Of a stretch of DNA of 46,527 nucleotides, positions 32,240 through 41,246 are shown one piece after another; within the stretch, counting starts at the first letter, position 1, and the number at the start of each line of letters is the position of its first letter. Source of the stretch: an uncultured Acidobacteriota bacterium (lineage in GTDB: Bacteria; Acidobacteriota; Blastocatellia; Pyrinomonadales; Pyrinomonadaceae); contig CALMYB010000023.1 of NCBI GenBank assembly GCA_937873515.1, positions 1-46,527 of the forward strand. Reading direction: 5' to 3'. The translations under genes and the position numbers were made by a program. Under the pieces are notes generated by a model that saw only the letters and a program-made list of their open reading frames with translations, was not told the DNA's origin and did not search any database.

Positions 32240-34018
32240 GTGTCGAACAGAACATTTACACACGTTTGTGCTCTCCTGATCGTTGTCTTTATGACGGCGA
32301 TCGCCCACTATGCCATCGCTTATTCCGCTCTGATACGCGGTTATGAGACGAGTTCGCTCGTCGCCTACCGCAACGTCGGCTTGATCCTGCTGCTCGCGCT
32401 TTTGCCGATAGTACTTCGAAAGCTACTCTCTTATCGCGGATCGTGGATTCCTTATACGGCGTGCGTGATCCTCTTTTCGATCGGACTGACAGTTCAATAT
32501 CGGCTTTTTTCGGATCGAGAATATGTTGCCGACATCGATGCGAGCGTTCGAGCAAAGATCGAGAACTCGACAATGTCAGACCGCGAAAAGTCGCGTGCAT
32601 TGCTCGATGCGAAGTTCGCTGCCATTGCTCGCGAACGCGCCGCGAAGATCCGCACCGCGCAAATGCATTACGTGACGGAAAATTACTCGGCCGAAAAGAA
32701 GCAGATGGTCGGGCTTCCGGCTTCTGACCCGCACCCCGTTGATCTTTCGCAAGAAACGCCGCGGCCCGTGAAAGAATCTCTAACGGGCACGATCTTTTCG
32801 TCAAACACCTGGATTCCGTTGTTCGCGATCGTCTCTTTTCTGATCGTGTTCTTCCTGGTTAGGAGAGATGACGTCCAACGCCTTCTTCAGGAGAACGGCG
32901 TAGTGATCGTCCTGCTCACGCTGATACCGCTGTTCTTTGCGGCATTGACCTCAAGTGCGGGGAAATTTCTTGGTAATATGACGCCGTGGGAGCCGGCAAA
33001 GGTTCCATTCTTGATCGGGTTTGCCGCGATCCTCTCCGTCCTCTACCGCAATCTCGCACGAACCTATTGGGGCTTGCCGCGGGCTAAAGACGTCCTTCCG
33101 CTAGTATTTATGGCGGTCGTCCCGTTTTTGCCGTTCTTCGTCCTAAAGGATTTCGGGCAGATGATGGTCTTTAGTGCGGTTTACGCAACGCTCTATCTGA
33201 TCGCGGTCAGGCGTTTTTCACAGCGTTTCGTGCTTGTCGGCAGCGTCCTTCTCGCCGTCAGTATTTTGATCGTCGGCGCATTGCCGCCTGCCACCCAGGC
33301 AAAGGTGCCGCTCCTGCCAACTGTCGCCGCTCCGGTTCGCTCCGTTCTGCCGGACCGCATACAGCAGCGTTTTCATCTCTGGCTGGACGGTTTTGATCCG
33401 CCTTCGCCCGACACCGATTGGTGGAAGGACGACTACGACCGATACTATGCTGACCTCGTAAAGAACAATCCGAAATTGCCCGGAATGCTGGAGGACGATC
33501 CGGCACTCCAACGATCGATCAATACGGATGCTTGGTTCGACATGCTTGCGTTCCAGCCTGCACAGGCCACCTTCGGAATTGCGTCCGGCGGCGTCACGGG
33601 ACGCGGTTTCGGCCTCGGCTACCCCGAACTGATACCCGTTTCGGACTCCGATTATATTTACGCGGCGATCGGCGAAGAACTTGGACTTTCGGGAGGATTG
33701 TTGGTAACCTTTGCGCTAATTTTGTTCGTGACGGCAGGTGTGCAGATCGCGAGAGATTCGAGAGATATGTTCAGCAAGCTTTGCTCGATCGGCCTGGCCG
33801 CATTCATCGGCTTTCAGGCGCTTGTGAACATTGGTGGAATTACGCGCGCGCTGCCGATGACCGGCATCACGCTTCCCTTTGTCAGCCACGGTGGATTCAG
33901 CCTTGTAACGAGCTTCGCAATGCTCGGTATGCTGATGGCATTTTCACACCGCAACGCAATGGATCGTTTACGCGATACACTAAAGGCCGAACCAGCAGTT
34001 TCGGACGTCGCCGTCTAA
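32240..34018 (+). CDS. RodA/FtsW family peptidoglycan glycosyltransferase (SEDS) with large inserts
   Basis: A polytopic SEDS protein of 592 residues, against roughly 370-420 in typical family members. The conserved C-terminal half contains FGIASGGVTGRGFGLGYPELIPVSDSDYIYAAIGEELGL and LPMTGITLPFVSHGGFSL. Two additions stand out: a charged, probably helical ~95-residue segment (about 93-188) between early membrane helices, and a ~50-residue acidic/aromatic insert (PSPDTDWWKDDYDRYYADLV) in the large extracytoplasmic loop. Translation starts at GTG 32240, 4 bp after the PBP stop; the frame is open further upstream but overlaps pbp. It likely polymerises glycan strands with the adjacent PBP. Confidence 0.9.
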   Translation: MSNRTFTHVCALLIVVFMTAIAHYAIAYSALIRGYETSSLVAYRNVGLILLLALLPIVLRKLLSYRGSWIPYTACVILFSIGLTVQYRLFSDREYVADIDASVRAKIENSTMSDREKSRALLDAKFAAIARERAAKIRTAQMHYVTENYSAEKKQMVGLPASDPHPVDLSQETPRPVKESLTGTIFSSNTWIPLFAIVSFLIVFFLVRRDDVQRLLQENGVVIVLLTLIPLFFAALTSSAGKFLGNMTPWEPAKVPFLIGFAAILSVLYRNLARTYWGLPRAKDVLPLVFMAVVPFLPFFVLKDFGQMMVFSAVYATLYLIAVRRFSQRFVLVGSVLLAVSILIVGALPPATQAKVPLLPTVAAPVRSVLPDRIQQRFHLWLDGFDPPSPDTDWWKDDYDRYYADLVKNNPKLPGMLEDDPALQRSINTDAWFDMLAFQPAQATFGIASGGVTGRGFGLGYPELIPVSDSDYIYAAIGEELGLSGGLLVTFALILFVTAGVQIARDSRDMFSKLCSIGLAAFIGFQALVNIGGITRALPMTGITLPFVSHGGFSLVTSFAMLGMLMAFSHRNAMDRLRDTLKAEPAVSDVAV

Positions 34019-34036
34019 CACCAAAACTTCTAAACG

Positions 34037-35629
34037 ATGACTCAAGGATTTCAAATCACGTCGGCAGCTGTAAGCGATCGGGGCCTCAGCGAAAAGCGGC
34101 CGCAGAACGAAGACTCGTACCTCTCGAATCCGACTTTCGGGATTTTTGCCGTGGCCGACGGTGTCGGCGGTGCCCAAGCGGGCGAGGTCGCTTCGCAGAT
34201 GGCTATGGAGATCCTCGGCGAGGCATTCAACAATGCCCTTCCGGGCTCCGATGCGGAACAGGTGATGGAGCTCGCCCTAGATCAGGCAAATGCGGCGATC
34301 TATCAAATGTCCACCGAGCTTTCGCAGCTTGCACAGATGGCGACGACGGTCGTCGCCCTGCATCTTGACGGAAACATCGCAACGATCGGCCACGCAGGCG
34401 ATTCCCGTCTATATCGGCTCGACCGCGACGGTACGCTTCATCGTGAGACCGAAGATCACTCCGTCGTTGCAGATGAAGTTCGTGCCGGGCGGATGACCGA
34501 AGAACAGGCTGAGAATCATCCGGCAAAGAACGTGATAAATCGCGCCTTGGGCGCAGAACCCTCAGTCAAACTCGAGCTTAAGACAAAGCTCGTTTCACGC
34601 GACTGCACTTACCTATTGTGCTCTGACGGCGTCACCCGCCACATACCCGACAAGGAGCTCGCCCAAATATTGAGCGGCGACGATCCTAACGAGATTTGCA
34701 GGATCATAAAGGAAACGTGTTACCAACGCGGAGCTGAAGATAATCTGACGGCCGTCGTCATCAAGTATGACGGAGTTGAACCTAATTCGGCTCATCATGG
34801 ACCGCCGGTCGTCGAAGATGATCCCGCCGAATTCGACACCGTTGCATCGGTACGGCTTCCTGCCGAAGCGGTGCCGGAACAGATGGATGAGATCCAAGTT
34901 GCGGAGCACTCGCCTGAGCCGGTCGTATTGGCAGAACCGATCGAGCCGGCAACTGTAGATGCAGTGCCCGCTGAACTCTCTACTGCGGCTCCCGAGCCGC
35001 TGCCCCTGCCGGTACAAGCCGAGGAACCCGCTCCGCCAATAACCGAGGAGCGGCGAGGGACCGATTTTACCCGCGATTACGTAACTGCGCGAGAGGCCGA
35101 TCGTGAAAGGCTAGCACAGGTCTTAGAAGAATCTCCGGCCGAACGCTCCGGCGGTCGCCGTACGCTGATCGCCGCACTGGGAGCACTCATTTTGGGAACC
35201 GCCATCGGCCTCGGAGTTTACCATTTCGGGTTTGCTGAAAAGCCTATCGAAGAGCCCGCACTCCCGAATATCTCCGAGATGCGGTCAGGCAATATCGCAT
35301 TCACCGCATTTGAGGAGAATCGGCGAAATGTAGATAAAGACCCGGCTCTTTACATCGAGAGGCACCCGCCGCCGCAGGATGCCGCGGATCATTACCTTTT
35401 GGGCAGAGCTTATATGCTTCTAGGCGATTTTCAGAAAGCCAAAGCCTCGTTCACCGAAGCAAAGAAGTTGATGGATTCGAGCGATGAGTCGAATATCGGA
35501 GTGATGCGGGACGACATCATTCTGGCCGAAGCTGTCCTCGCAGATCCTGATGCGTCCGCGGCTTTTAAGCGAGAGCTCGAGGCCGCGAAAATGCCAAAGA
35601 ACGCGGAGGCGGCAAATACATCACGCTAG
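34037..35629 (+). CDS. PP2C-type Ser/Thr phosphatase with membrane helix and C-terminal TPR-like tail
   Basis: The PP2C domain covers about 8-245. Metal-binding motifs are RPQNEDSY near 22-29, VADGVGG near 38-44, GHAGDSRLY near 117-125, CSDGVT near 195-200 and EDNLTAVV near 234-241. A Pro/Glu-rich linker is followed by one membrane helix (LIAALGALILGTAIGLGVYHF, about 376-396). The outside segment has a TPR-like unit, AADHYLLGRAYMLLGDFQKAKASFTEAKKLM, near 450-480. The layout of phosphatase, helix and outer domain mirrors PstP, which opposes PknA/PknB. It is the last gene of the FHA-pbp-rodA operon and overlaps the convergent methyltransferase gene by 4 bp. Confidence 0.9.
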   Translation: MTQGFQITSAAVSDRGLSEKRPQNEDSYLSNPTFGIFAVADGVGGAQAGEVASQMAMEILGEAFNNALPGSDAEQVMELALDQANAAIYQMSTELSQLAQMATTVVALHLDGNIATIGHAGDSRLYRLDRDGTLHRETEDHSVVADEVRAGRMTEEQAENHPAKNVINRALGAEPSVKLELKTKLVSRDCTYLLCSDGVTRHIPDKELAQILSGDDPNEICRIIKETCYQRGAEDNLTAVVIKYDGVEPNSAHHGPPVVEDDPAEFDTVASVRLPAEAVPEQMDEIQVAEHSPEPVVLAEPIEPATVDAVPAELSTAAPEPLPLPVQAEEPAPPITEERRGTDFTRDYVTAREADRERLAQVLEESPAERSGGRRTLIAALGALILGTAIGLGVYHFGFAEKPIEEPALPNISEMRSGNIAFTAFEENRRNVDKDPALYIERHPPPQDAADHYLLGRAYMLLGDFQKAKASFTEAKKLMDSSDESNIGVMRDDIILAEAVLADPDASAAFKRELEAAKMPKNAEAANTSR

Positions 35630-36432
35630 GCGAGCCGCTGCCTTACGGCCTCGTAAATGATGATTCCGCCGGAGACCGCAAGATTCAGGCTCTCCGCGGC
35701 GCGCTCCATCGGTATTCTCACCACCTTGCTGCACACAGCGAGGACTTCCGGCGGAAGTCCGTTAGCCTCACCGCCAAGAACGATGATCGTCGGCCGCCGC
35801 AGGTCGATTTCGTACACAAGGTCTCCGGCTTCTGCGGCCGTTCCGATCATCTGGATCTTCTTCGCTGGGGCGAGTTTCGCGAGCACCTCAATTTCGATAT
35901 TCGTCGCTGTTGGAAGTCGGAATGCCGCACCCATAGAAGCCCGTAGTGCTTTTGGCGAAAACGGATCGGCAGACCTTGGCGACAGAACGAGACACGAGGC
36001 TCCTGCGGCCCCGGCTGTGCGCATTAAAGCTCCCAGATTTGCCGGATCGTTGATCTCAAAGCAGTAAACGATCAGCAGCGGTTCCTTCGAAGCGAAAATC
36101 TGAGCAGACTCGATATTTGGCGGCCGGTCCGCGATCAACACGATCCCCTGCGGGTTTGTCGTATCCGCGATCGATCGAAAAGCCGCCTCCGAGCAACGCG
36201 AGATACTTACCTTGCGGGCCTTAAGCGTCGCCAGCATCTCGCTCTCCTTCGGCCCGTTGCAAAAAGCCTCGGTGACAAAGCATTCGCGGATCGTGATATC
36301 TGACCGCAAAGCCTCGTCCGCAAGCCTAAAGCCTTCAATAAAGATCGCCGACCTTTCCCTGCCGTCCCGAATTTGCCGAGCGGCCTTTAGACGTGCGTTG
36401 TCTTTGCTTGCGATCAGCTCGTGCTGTTTCAT
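35626..36432 (-). CDS. TrmH/SpoU family RNA methyltransferase
   Basis: The 268-residue SPOUT-fold enzyme has an N-terminal substrate-binding domain ([37 protein letters not shown]). The three knot motifs follow: [18 protein letters not shown] near 133-150, [14 protein letters not shown] near 217-230, and [23 protein letters not shown] near 238-260, which bind SAM. It probably 2'-O-methylates rRNA or tRNA; the exact target (RlmB-like, TsnR-like) cannot be assigned. It converges with the PP2C gene (4-bp overlap) and diverges from the carboxylase gene across 58 bp. Confidence 0.9.
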   Translation of the reverse strand: MKQHELIASKDNARLKAARQIRDGRERSAIFIEGFRLADEALRSDITIRECFVTEAFCNGPKESEMLATLKARKVSISRCSEAAFRSIADTTNPQGIVLIADRPPNIESAQIFASKEPLLIVYCFEINDPANLGALMRTAGAAGASCLVLSPRSADPFSPKALRASMGAAFRLPTATNIEIEVLAKLAPAKKIQMIGTAAEAGDLVYEIDLRRPTIIVLGGEANGLPPEVLAVCSKVVRIPMERAAESLNLAVSGGIIIYEAVRQRLA

Positions 36433-36490
36433 CTATACATTAATTTTTAGCAGGTTTGAATTGAACCGCAAAACGGCTAAACTTATCGCT

Positions 36491-38047
36491 ATGCAGCCGG
36501 AGACCGGTCACAAATCAAAACTTGAACTTCTGAAAGAACGTTCAGCGCTTGCAGAAGAAGGCGGCGGTGTCGAACGCCTCGAAAAACAGCGGAAGAACGG
36601 CAAGATGACCGCTCGCGAACGCATTGACTTTTTCCTCGATGATGGCACGTTTGAAGAGTTCGACAAATTCGTCGTTCATCGCTCGACCGACTTTGGACTT
36701 GATAAGCAAAGATTTTTGGGAGACGGTGTCGTCACCGGCCACGGGCTTGTAGATGGCCGTGAGGTGTTTGTTTTTGCTCAGGATTTCACCGTATTTGGCG
36801 GTTCTCTGTCTGAAACTCACGCGCAAAAGATCTGCAAGGTTATGGATCTTGCGATGAAGGTTGGAGCTCCGGTGATCGGTCTCAACGATTCTGGAGGCGC
36901 TCGCATTCAGGAAGGCGTCGTAAGCCTTGGGGGCTATGCGGATATCTTTCTTAGAAATACGCTTGCGAGCGGTGTCGTGCCGCAGATTAGCTGCATTCTC
37001 GGCCCTTGTGCCGGCGGTGCCGTGTATTCGCCCGCTATCACGGACTTTAACGTGATGGTCAAGAATTCGTCGTATATGTTCATCACCGGCCCGGACGTTA
37101 TCAAGACCGTTACGCACGAAGATGTTACGAAGGATGAACTCGGCGGCGCGATGACGCACAACACCCGTTCCGGTGTTGCACATTTTGCCGCTGATTCAGA
37201 TGAACACGCTCTGCGTTTGACCCGCGAACTGCTATCGTTCCTGCCGTCGAACAATATGGACGATCCGCCGTTCGTCGCCACGAAGGATCCCGCAGATCGT
37301 TCGGATGACGCGCTGAATACAGTTGTCCCCGAATCTGCAGATCAGCCGTATGACATCCGCGAGATCGTCAGCAGTGTTGTTGATGACAATTACTTTTTCG
37401 AGGTCCAAGAACATTTTGCTCAGAATATCGTGGTCGGATTTGCTAGGCTCGGCGGCCGGTCGGTCGGCATCGTGGCAAATCAGCCGGCATTTCTCGCCGG
37501 CGTTCTCGACATCGACGCATCGGTGAAGGCCGCTCGATTTGTGCGCTTTTGCGATTGCTTCAATGTTCCGATCATTACTTTCGAGGATGTCCCGGGTTTT
37601 CTCCCCGGTGTGGATCAGGAACACTACGGCATCATTCGGCATGGCGCCAAGCTTCTGTTTGCATATGCCGAAGCGACGGTTCCGAAGATAACGGTCATCA
37701 CGCGCAAGGCCTATGGCGGCGCCTATTGCGTGATGGCTTCCAAGCACATAAGAACCGACGTGAATTTTGCTTATCCGACCGCGGAGATCGCGGTCATGGG
37801 ATCGGAGGGAGCCGTCGGCGTGCTTTTCAAGCGCGATATTTCCGAGCATGACGAGGCATACCGTAAAGCAAAGGTCGCTGAGTTTGACGAAAAGTTTGCG
37901 AACCCCTATGTCGCGGCAGGACGCGGATTCATCGACGAGATCATCGAGCCGCGGCTGACCCGACCGAAGCTGATCCGGGCCCTCGACCTTTTGCGCAACA
38001 AACGCGATACAAATCCGCCCAAAAAGCACGGGAACATCCCTTTATAG
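36491..38047 (+). CDS. Acyl-CoA carboxylase carboxyltransferase beta subunit (propionyl-CoA type)
   Basis: The 518-residue product matches PccB/MmdA-type carboxyltransferases. It starts [47 protein letters not shown]. The N-crotonase half has [14 protein letters not shown] near 133-146 and [14 protein letters not shown] near 168-181. The C-terminal half has [15 protein letters not shown] and [15 protein letters not shown]. It transfers CO2 from carboxybiotin to propionyl-CoA, or acts in a decarboxylase complex. ATG 36491 starts the family alignment; the frame is open upstream to 36212 but runs antisense through the methyltransferase gene. Biotin carboxylase and carrier genes are not nearby. 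Confidence 0.92.
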   Translation: MQPETGHKSKLELLKERSALAEEGGGVERLEKQRKNGKMTARERIDFFLDDGTFEEFDKFVVHRSTDFGLDKQRFLGDGVVTGHGLVDGREVFVFAQDFTVFGGSLSETHAQKICKVMDLAMKVGAPVIGLNDSGGARIQEGVVSLGGYADIFLRNTLASGVVPQISCILGPCAGGAVYSPAITDFNVMVKNSSYMFITGPDVIKTVTHEDVTKDELGGAMTHNTRSGVAHFAADSDEHALRLTRELLSFLPSNNMDDPPFVATKDPADRSDDALNTVVPESADQPYDIREIVSSVVDDNYFFEVQEHFAQNIVVGFARLGGRSVGIVANQPAFLAGVLDIDASVKAARFVRFCDCFNVPIITFEDVPGFLPGVDQEHYGIIRHGAKLLFAYAEATVPKITVITRKAYGGAYCVMASKHIRTDVNFAYPTAEIAVMGSEGAVGVLFKRDISEHDEAYRKAKVAEFDEKFANPYVAAGRGFIDEIIEPRLTRPKLIRALDLLRNKRDTNPPKKHGNIPL

Positions 38048-38124
38048 TTGGCCGAGTCTCTTGGACGTTCTATCCATTGTTTAAGCATTTTATTAGCGCA
38101 ATCTAACACGAACTTCTGATCCAC

Positions 38125-39255
38125 ATGCATTTGAAACGGCCAACCGCGGCGACGATAGATCTGGACGCCCTCGCCTTCAATCTACGATCGGCAGGTGACT
38201 TTATCGGCCTTGACACGGAGATAATGGCGGTCGTGAAGGCGGACGCCTATGGCCACGGCGCTGTCGAATGCTCGCGGCGGCTTAAGGCTGAAGGTGTCAA
38301 GCGGCTTGCGGTCGCGATCGTCGAGGAAGCGGTCGAACTCAGAGAAGCGGGCATCGACGGAGATATTCTCATCCTTGGCGGTATCTGGCCCGATCAATCG
38401 GAACTGATTTTCCAGCACAATCTTATACCGGCTATATTCAGTATCGAATCCGCCGCCGCGCTCAACTCTCTTTGCGCTTCGCAGGGAAAGACCGCGAAGA
38501 TACACGTTAAGATCGATACCGGAATGGGACGCGTCGGTGTTCCTTTTGCTGATGCGGGGCAATTTGCAGACGCTCTTGCAAGGCTCGATAACATTGAAGT
38601 CGAAGCCTTGATGACGCACTTCGCCTCAGCAGACGATCTGGACCAGAGCGACTTTACGAACTATCAGATGGATCGATTCGGAGCCGTCGTCGAAGTCTTT
38701 GCAAATGCCGGTATTCGTCCTCCGATACTTGACCTTGCGAACTCTCCGGCCTCAGTTGCCTTTCCCAGGTCGCGTTCAGGTTTGGTACGTCTTGGCGGCA
38801 TACTTTACGGGCTTGGCAGCGACATCCTGCCGGATGTCCCGCGTCCCGATCTGAAGCCCGTAATGTCGCTGGCATCAGAGGTCGGATTTCTAAAGGATGT
38901 GTCCGCCGGCGATTCCCTTGGATATGGCCGCACGTTCATCGCCCAACGCGACTCCCTGATCGCGACCGTTCCCATCGGGTATGCAGACGGTTATCCGAGG
39001 ACATTGTCGAACAAAGGTGAAATGATAGTTCGTGGGCGATCGGCACCGGTCGTTGGCCGCGTTTCTATGGACTGGACGATCGTCGACGTGACCGACATTC
39101 CGAACGTTGAGGTCGGAACCAAGGTAACGATCATTGGACACGATGGCGGCGGCCATGTCTCCGCTGCCGACATTGCTCGGGAAACTGGCACGATCTCATA
39201 CGAGATCACGTGCGGTTTCGGCCGCCGTGTGCCGCGAGTGTTCAAACAAGGATAG
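38125..39255 (+). CDS. alr: Alanine racemase
   Basis: PLP enzyme that interconverts L- and D-alanine for peptidoglycan. In the 376-residue product the cofactor lysine is Lys38 in VVKADAYGHGA. The second catalytic base Tyr is in IGYADGYPR near 283-291. VKIDTGMGRVG lies near 130-140. RVSMDWTIVDVTD replaces the common RVSMDMIMVDVT, a mild change next to the active site. It fits the cell-wall theme of this half of the window. The gene starts 77 bp after the carboxylase stop and is followed 3 bp later by the YihY/BrkB gene. Confidence 0.95.
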   Translation: MHLKRPTAATIDLDALAFNLRSAGDFIGLDTEIMAVVKADAYGHGAVECSRRLKAEGVKRLAVAIVEEAVELREAGIDGDILILGGIWPDQSELIFQHNLIPAIFSIESAAALNSLCASQGKTAKIHVKIDTGMGRVGVPFADAGQFADALARLDNIEVEALMTHFASADDLDQSDFTNYQMDRFGAVVEVFANAGIRPPILDLANSPASVAFPRSRSGLVRLGGILYGLGSDILPDVPRPDLKPVMSLASEVGFLKDVSAGDSLGYGRTFIAQRDSLIATVPIGYADGYPRTLSNKGEMIVRGRSAPVVGRVSMDWTIVDVTDIPNVEVGTKVTIIGHDGGGHVSAADIARETGTISYEITCGFGRRVPRVFKQG

Positions 39256-39258
39256 ACT

Positions 39259-40143
39259 ATGGCAGGCTTTAGAGAACTCGATTGGAAGGCCTTCTTTTCG
39301 AAACTCTGGCGCCGCGTTCTCGAAACGGACATCTTTGACCGGTCGGCACAGATCGCATTCTTCTTCACTTTCGCACTCTTTCCGCTGCTCTTTTTTCTTG
39401 TAAGCCTGTTCGGAATGATCATCGGGACGACCGACGCACTTCGGGATGAGCTTTTTGCGTATTTGCATACGCTGATGCCGCCGGTCGTTTTTTCCCTTGT
39501 ATCGACAACGGTTCTTGAGATCGTCAGGAGTAGTTCGAGCACCAAGCTCGTGCTCGGCCTCGCCGCGGCTCTCTGGGCCGCATCCGCGGGTGTCGATGGC
39601 ATTCGAAACGCGTTAAATGCGGTCTACGGCCTGAAAGAATGCCGCACTTGGTGGCATACGAAGCTTCAATCTGTACTCGTTATACTCGTGATGGTCCTTC
39701 TTGTCGGCTCGGTCCTTCTTGTCGTCTTCTACGGCGGAAAGGTGACGGCATTCCTTTTTGTTTCGTCAGGTGAAGGACTCTCGTATTGGCTGTCGTGGTC
39801 GATACAATGGTTAACGATCCTCACGATCCTCCTTATCGCGTGTGAGCTGATCTACAACCTTCTCCCTGCCTTTCGTCCGCGAAAATGGGTTTGGCTGACC
39901 GCCGGCAGCGTCGTCGCGATCTTGTCTTGGATCGTGCTCACGGGTGCGTTTAGGCTCTATCTCCAATATTTCAACAGCTACGATCGAACCTATGGTTCGC
40001 TTGGCGCCGTGGTGGTGACGATGCTTTGGCTCTATTTTACCGCCATGAGCATTATGATCGGAGGGATCATCAACGTCGTCCTTTCCGAAATGAATTGTCA
40101 AAGCGACCTGCTCGAATCCCCGATCCACGACGATGCGGAATAG
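39259..40143 (+). CDS. YihY/BrkB family inner-membrane protein
   Basis: The 294-residue protein has about six membrane helices. It shows the family sequence from DRSAQIAFFFTFALFPLLFFLVSLFG (near 34-59) through LALAAALWAASAGVDGIRNALNAVYG (near 94-119) to YDRTYGSLGAVVVTMLWLYFTAMSIMIGGIINVVL. The family was once called RNase BN, but members are integral membrane proteins of unclear function and have no nuclease motif. It is 3 bp after alr and therefore in the same operon. Confidence 0.9.
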   Translation: MAGFRELDWKAFFSKLWRRVLETDIFDRSAQIAFFFTFALFPLLFFLVSLFGMIIGTTDALRDELFAYLHTLMPPVVFSLVSTTVLEIVRSSSSTKLVLGLAAALWAASAGVDGIRNALNAVYGLKECRTWWHTKLQSVLVILVMVLLVGSVLLVVFYGGKVTAFLFVSSGEGLSYWLSWSIQWLTILTILLIACELIYNLLPAFRPRKWVWLTAGSVVAILSWIVLTGAFRLYLQYFNSYDRTYGSLGAVVVTMLWLYFTAMSIMIGGIINVVLSEMNCQSDLLESPIHDDAE

Positions 40144-40213
40144 AGCCCTATACCAATTCCCTTTCGCTCTCCGACCCACTACAATTAGACGTTAAGGGAT
40201 CGACCGAATACGA

Positions 40214-41242
40214 ATGTCATTGATGCTAGCTGAGATCGCGGAACAGCCCGCGGCTCTTGAGAAAACACTAAAGGAAGAACAGCCGAAGTACGCGGCGTTG
40301 ACGCGGACTCTTGCAGGAAAGGACATCGACCTTATCGTCCTTGTTGCACGCGGAAGCTCTGATAACGCGGCCCTTTTTGGCCGCTATTTGATCGAGGTAA
40401 GCACGGGAATCCCTGTCTCGCTTGCCGCACCTTCCGTTTACACCCTCTACAACGCAAACCTTGACCTCAGCCGCAGCTTGGTCGTTGGCGTTTCGCAATC
40501 CGGCGAAGGTGCGGACATCAATCTCGTCCTTGAATCTGCAAAAGCGTCCGGTGCCCTGACACTTGCGATCACGAACGAGGCGGAATCTTCGATGGCGAAG
40601 TTAGCAGATGAGACCTTGCTCATTCACGCCGGCCGTGAGAGGTCAGTTGCCGCAACGAAGACATATTCCGGGCAGATGCTGCATTTCTATTTGCTGACCC
40701 GTGCATTGGGCGGCGCCGACCCCGGAATTTCGTCGATTCCCGACCTGGTCGCAAAAGCACACGAACTTGCATCGGATATCCGCGAACTTGTCGAACGCTA
40801 TGTCTTTATGGAGAACTGCGTCGTGGTCGGCCGCGGCGTAAACTACGGCAATTCGTACGAGCTGGCACTCAAGCTGATGGAGACATGCTATGTAGTGGCC
40901 GAGCGTTTCTCTACGGCCGATTTCTTCCACGGGCCGCTTGCGGTCGTCGAACGCAGATTCCCGGTGATCATGTTCGCTCCTTCGGGTGTTACGAAGGCAA
41001 GCAGCCTTGAGCTGCTCGCAAAACTCAAGGACCTGCACGCTGACTGTCTTTCTATCACGAACGACCCGGACGTGGCCGCTGCCTCGCCGCGTTCTGTTCA
41101 ACTCGAGGCCGATATCGATGAGTTTCTGACGCCGATCCCTTTCATCGTCCCTGCACAGCTATTCGCCGCGTATCTATCGGCAGCAAAGGGCCTCGACCCG
41201 GACGCACCCAGATCGCTTTCAAAGGTAACGATAACTGTCTAG
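40214..41242 (+). CDS. SIS domain sugar isomerase (GlmS/AgaS-like isomerase module)
   Basis: A 342-residue protein with two SIS domains and no glutaminase domain. SIS1 (about 35-165) has LVARGSSDNAALFGRY and VSQSGEGADINLVLESAKASGA, with the Ser-Gln-Ser phosphosugar loop. SIS2 (about 195-330) has CVVVGRGVNYGNSYELALKLMETCYVVAERFSTADFFHGPLA, including the Glu and His of the isomerase site. It resembles glucosamine-6-phosphate deaminase/isomerase-type enzymes (NagB-II, AgaS). It may feed amino-sugar phosphate recycling. ATG 40214 is used; ATG 40223 is also possible. It converges with the FHA-kinase gene, 4 bp apart. Confidence 0.9.
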   Translation: MSLMLAEIAEQPAALEKTLKEEQPKYAALTRTLAGKDIDLIVLVARGSSDNAALFGRYLIEVSTGIPVSLAAPSVYTLYNANLDLSRSLVVGVSQSGEGADINLVLESAKASGALTLAITNEAESSMAKLADETLLIHAGRERSVAATKTYSGQMLHFYLLTRALGGADPGISSIPDLVAKAHELASDIRELVERYVFMENCVVVGRGVNYGNSYELALKLMETCYVVAERFSTADFFHGPLAVVERRFPVIMFAPSGVTKASSLELLAKLKDLHADCLSITNDPDVAAASPRSVQLEADIDEFLTPIPFIVPAQLFAAYLSAAKGLDPDAPRSLSKVTITV

Positions 41243-41246
41243 TAGA

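Noticed and set aside
36212..36490. 93-codon N-terminal extension of the acyl-CoA carboxylase beta gene
   Set aside because: It runs antisense through the methyltransferase gene and has no homology to the family; the alignment begins at ATG 36491.
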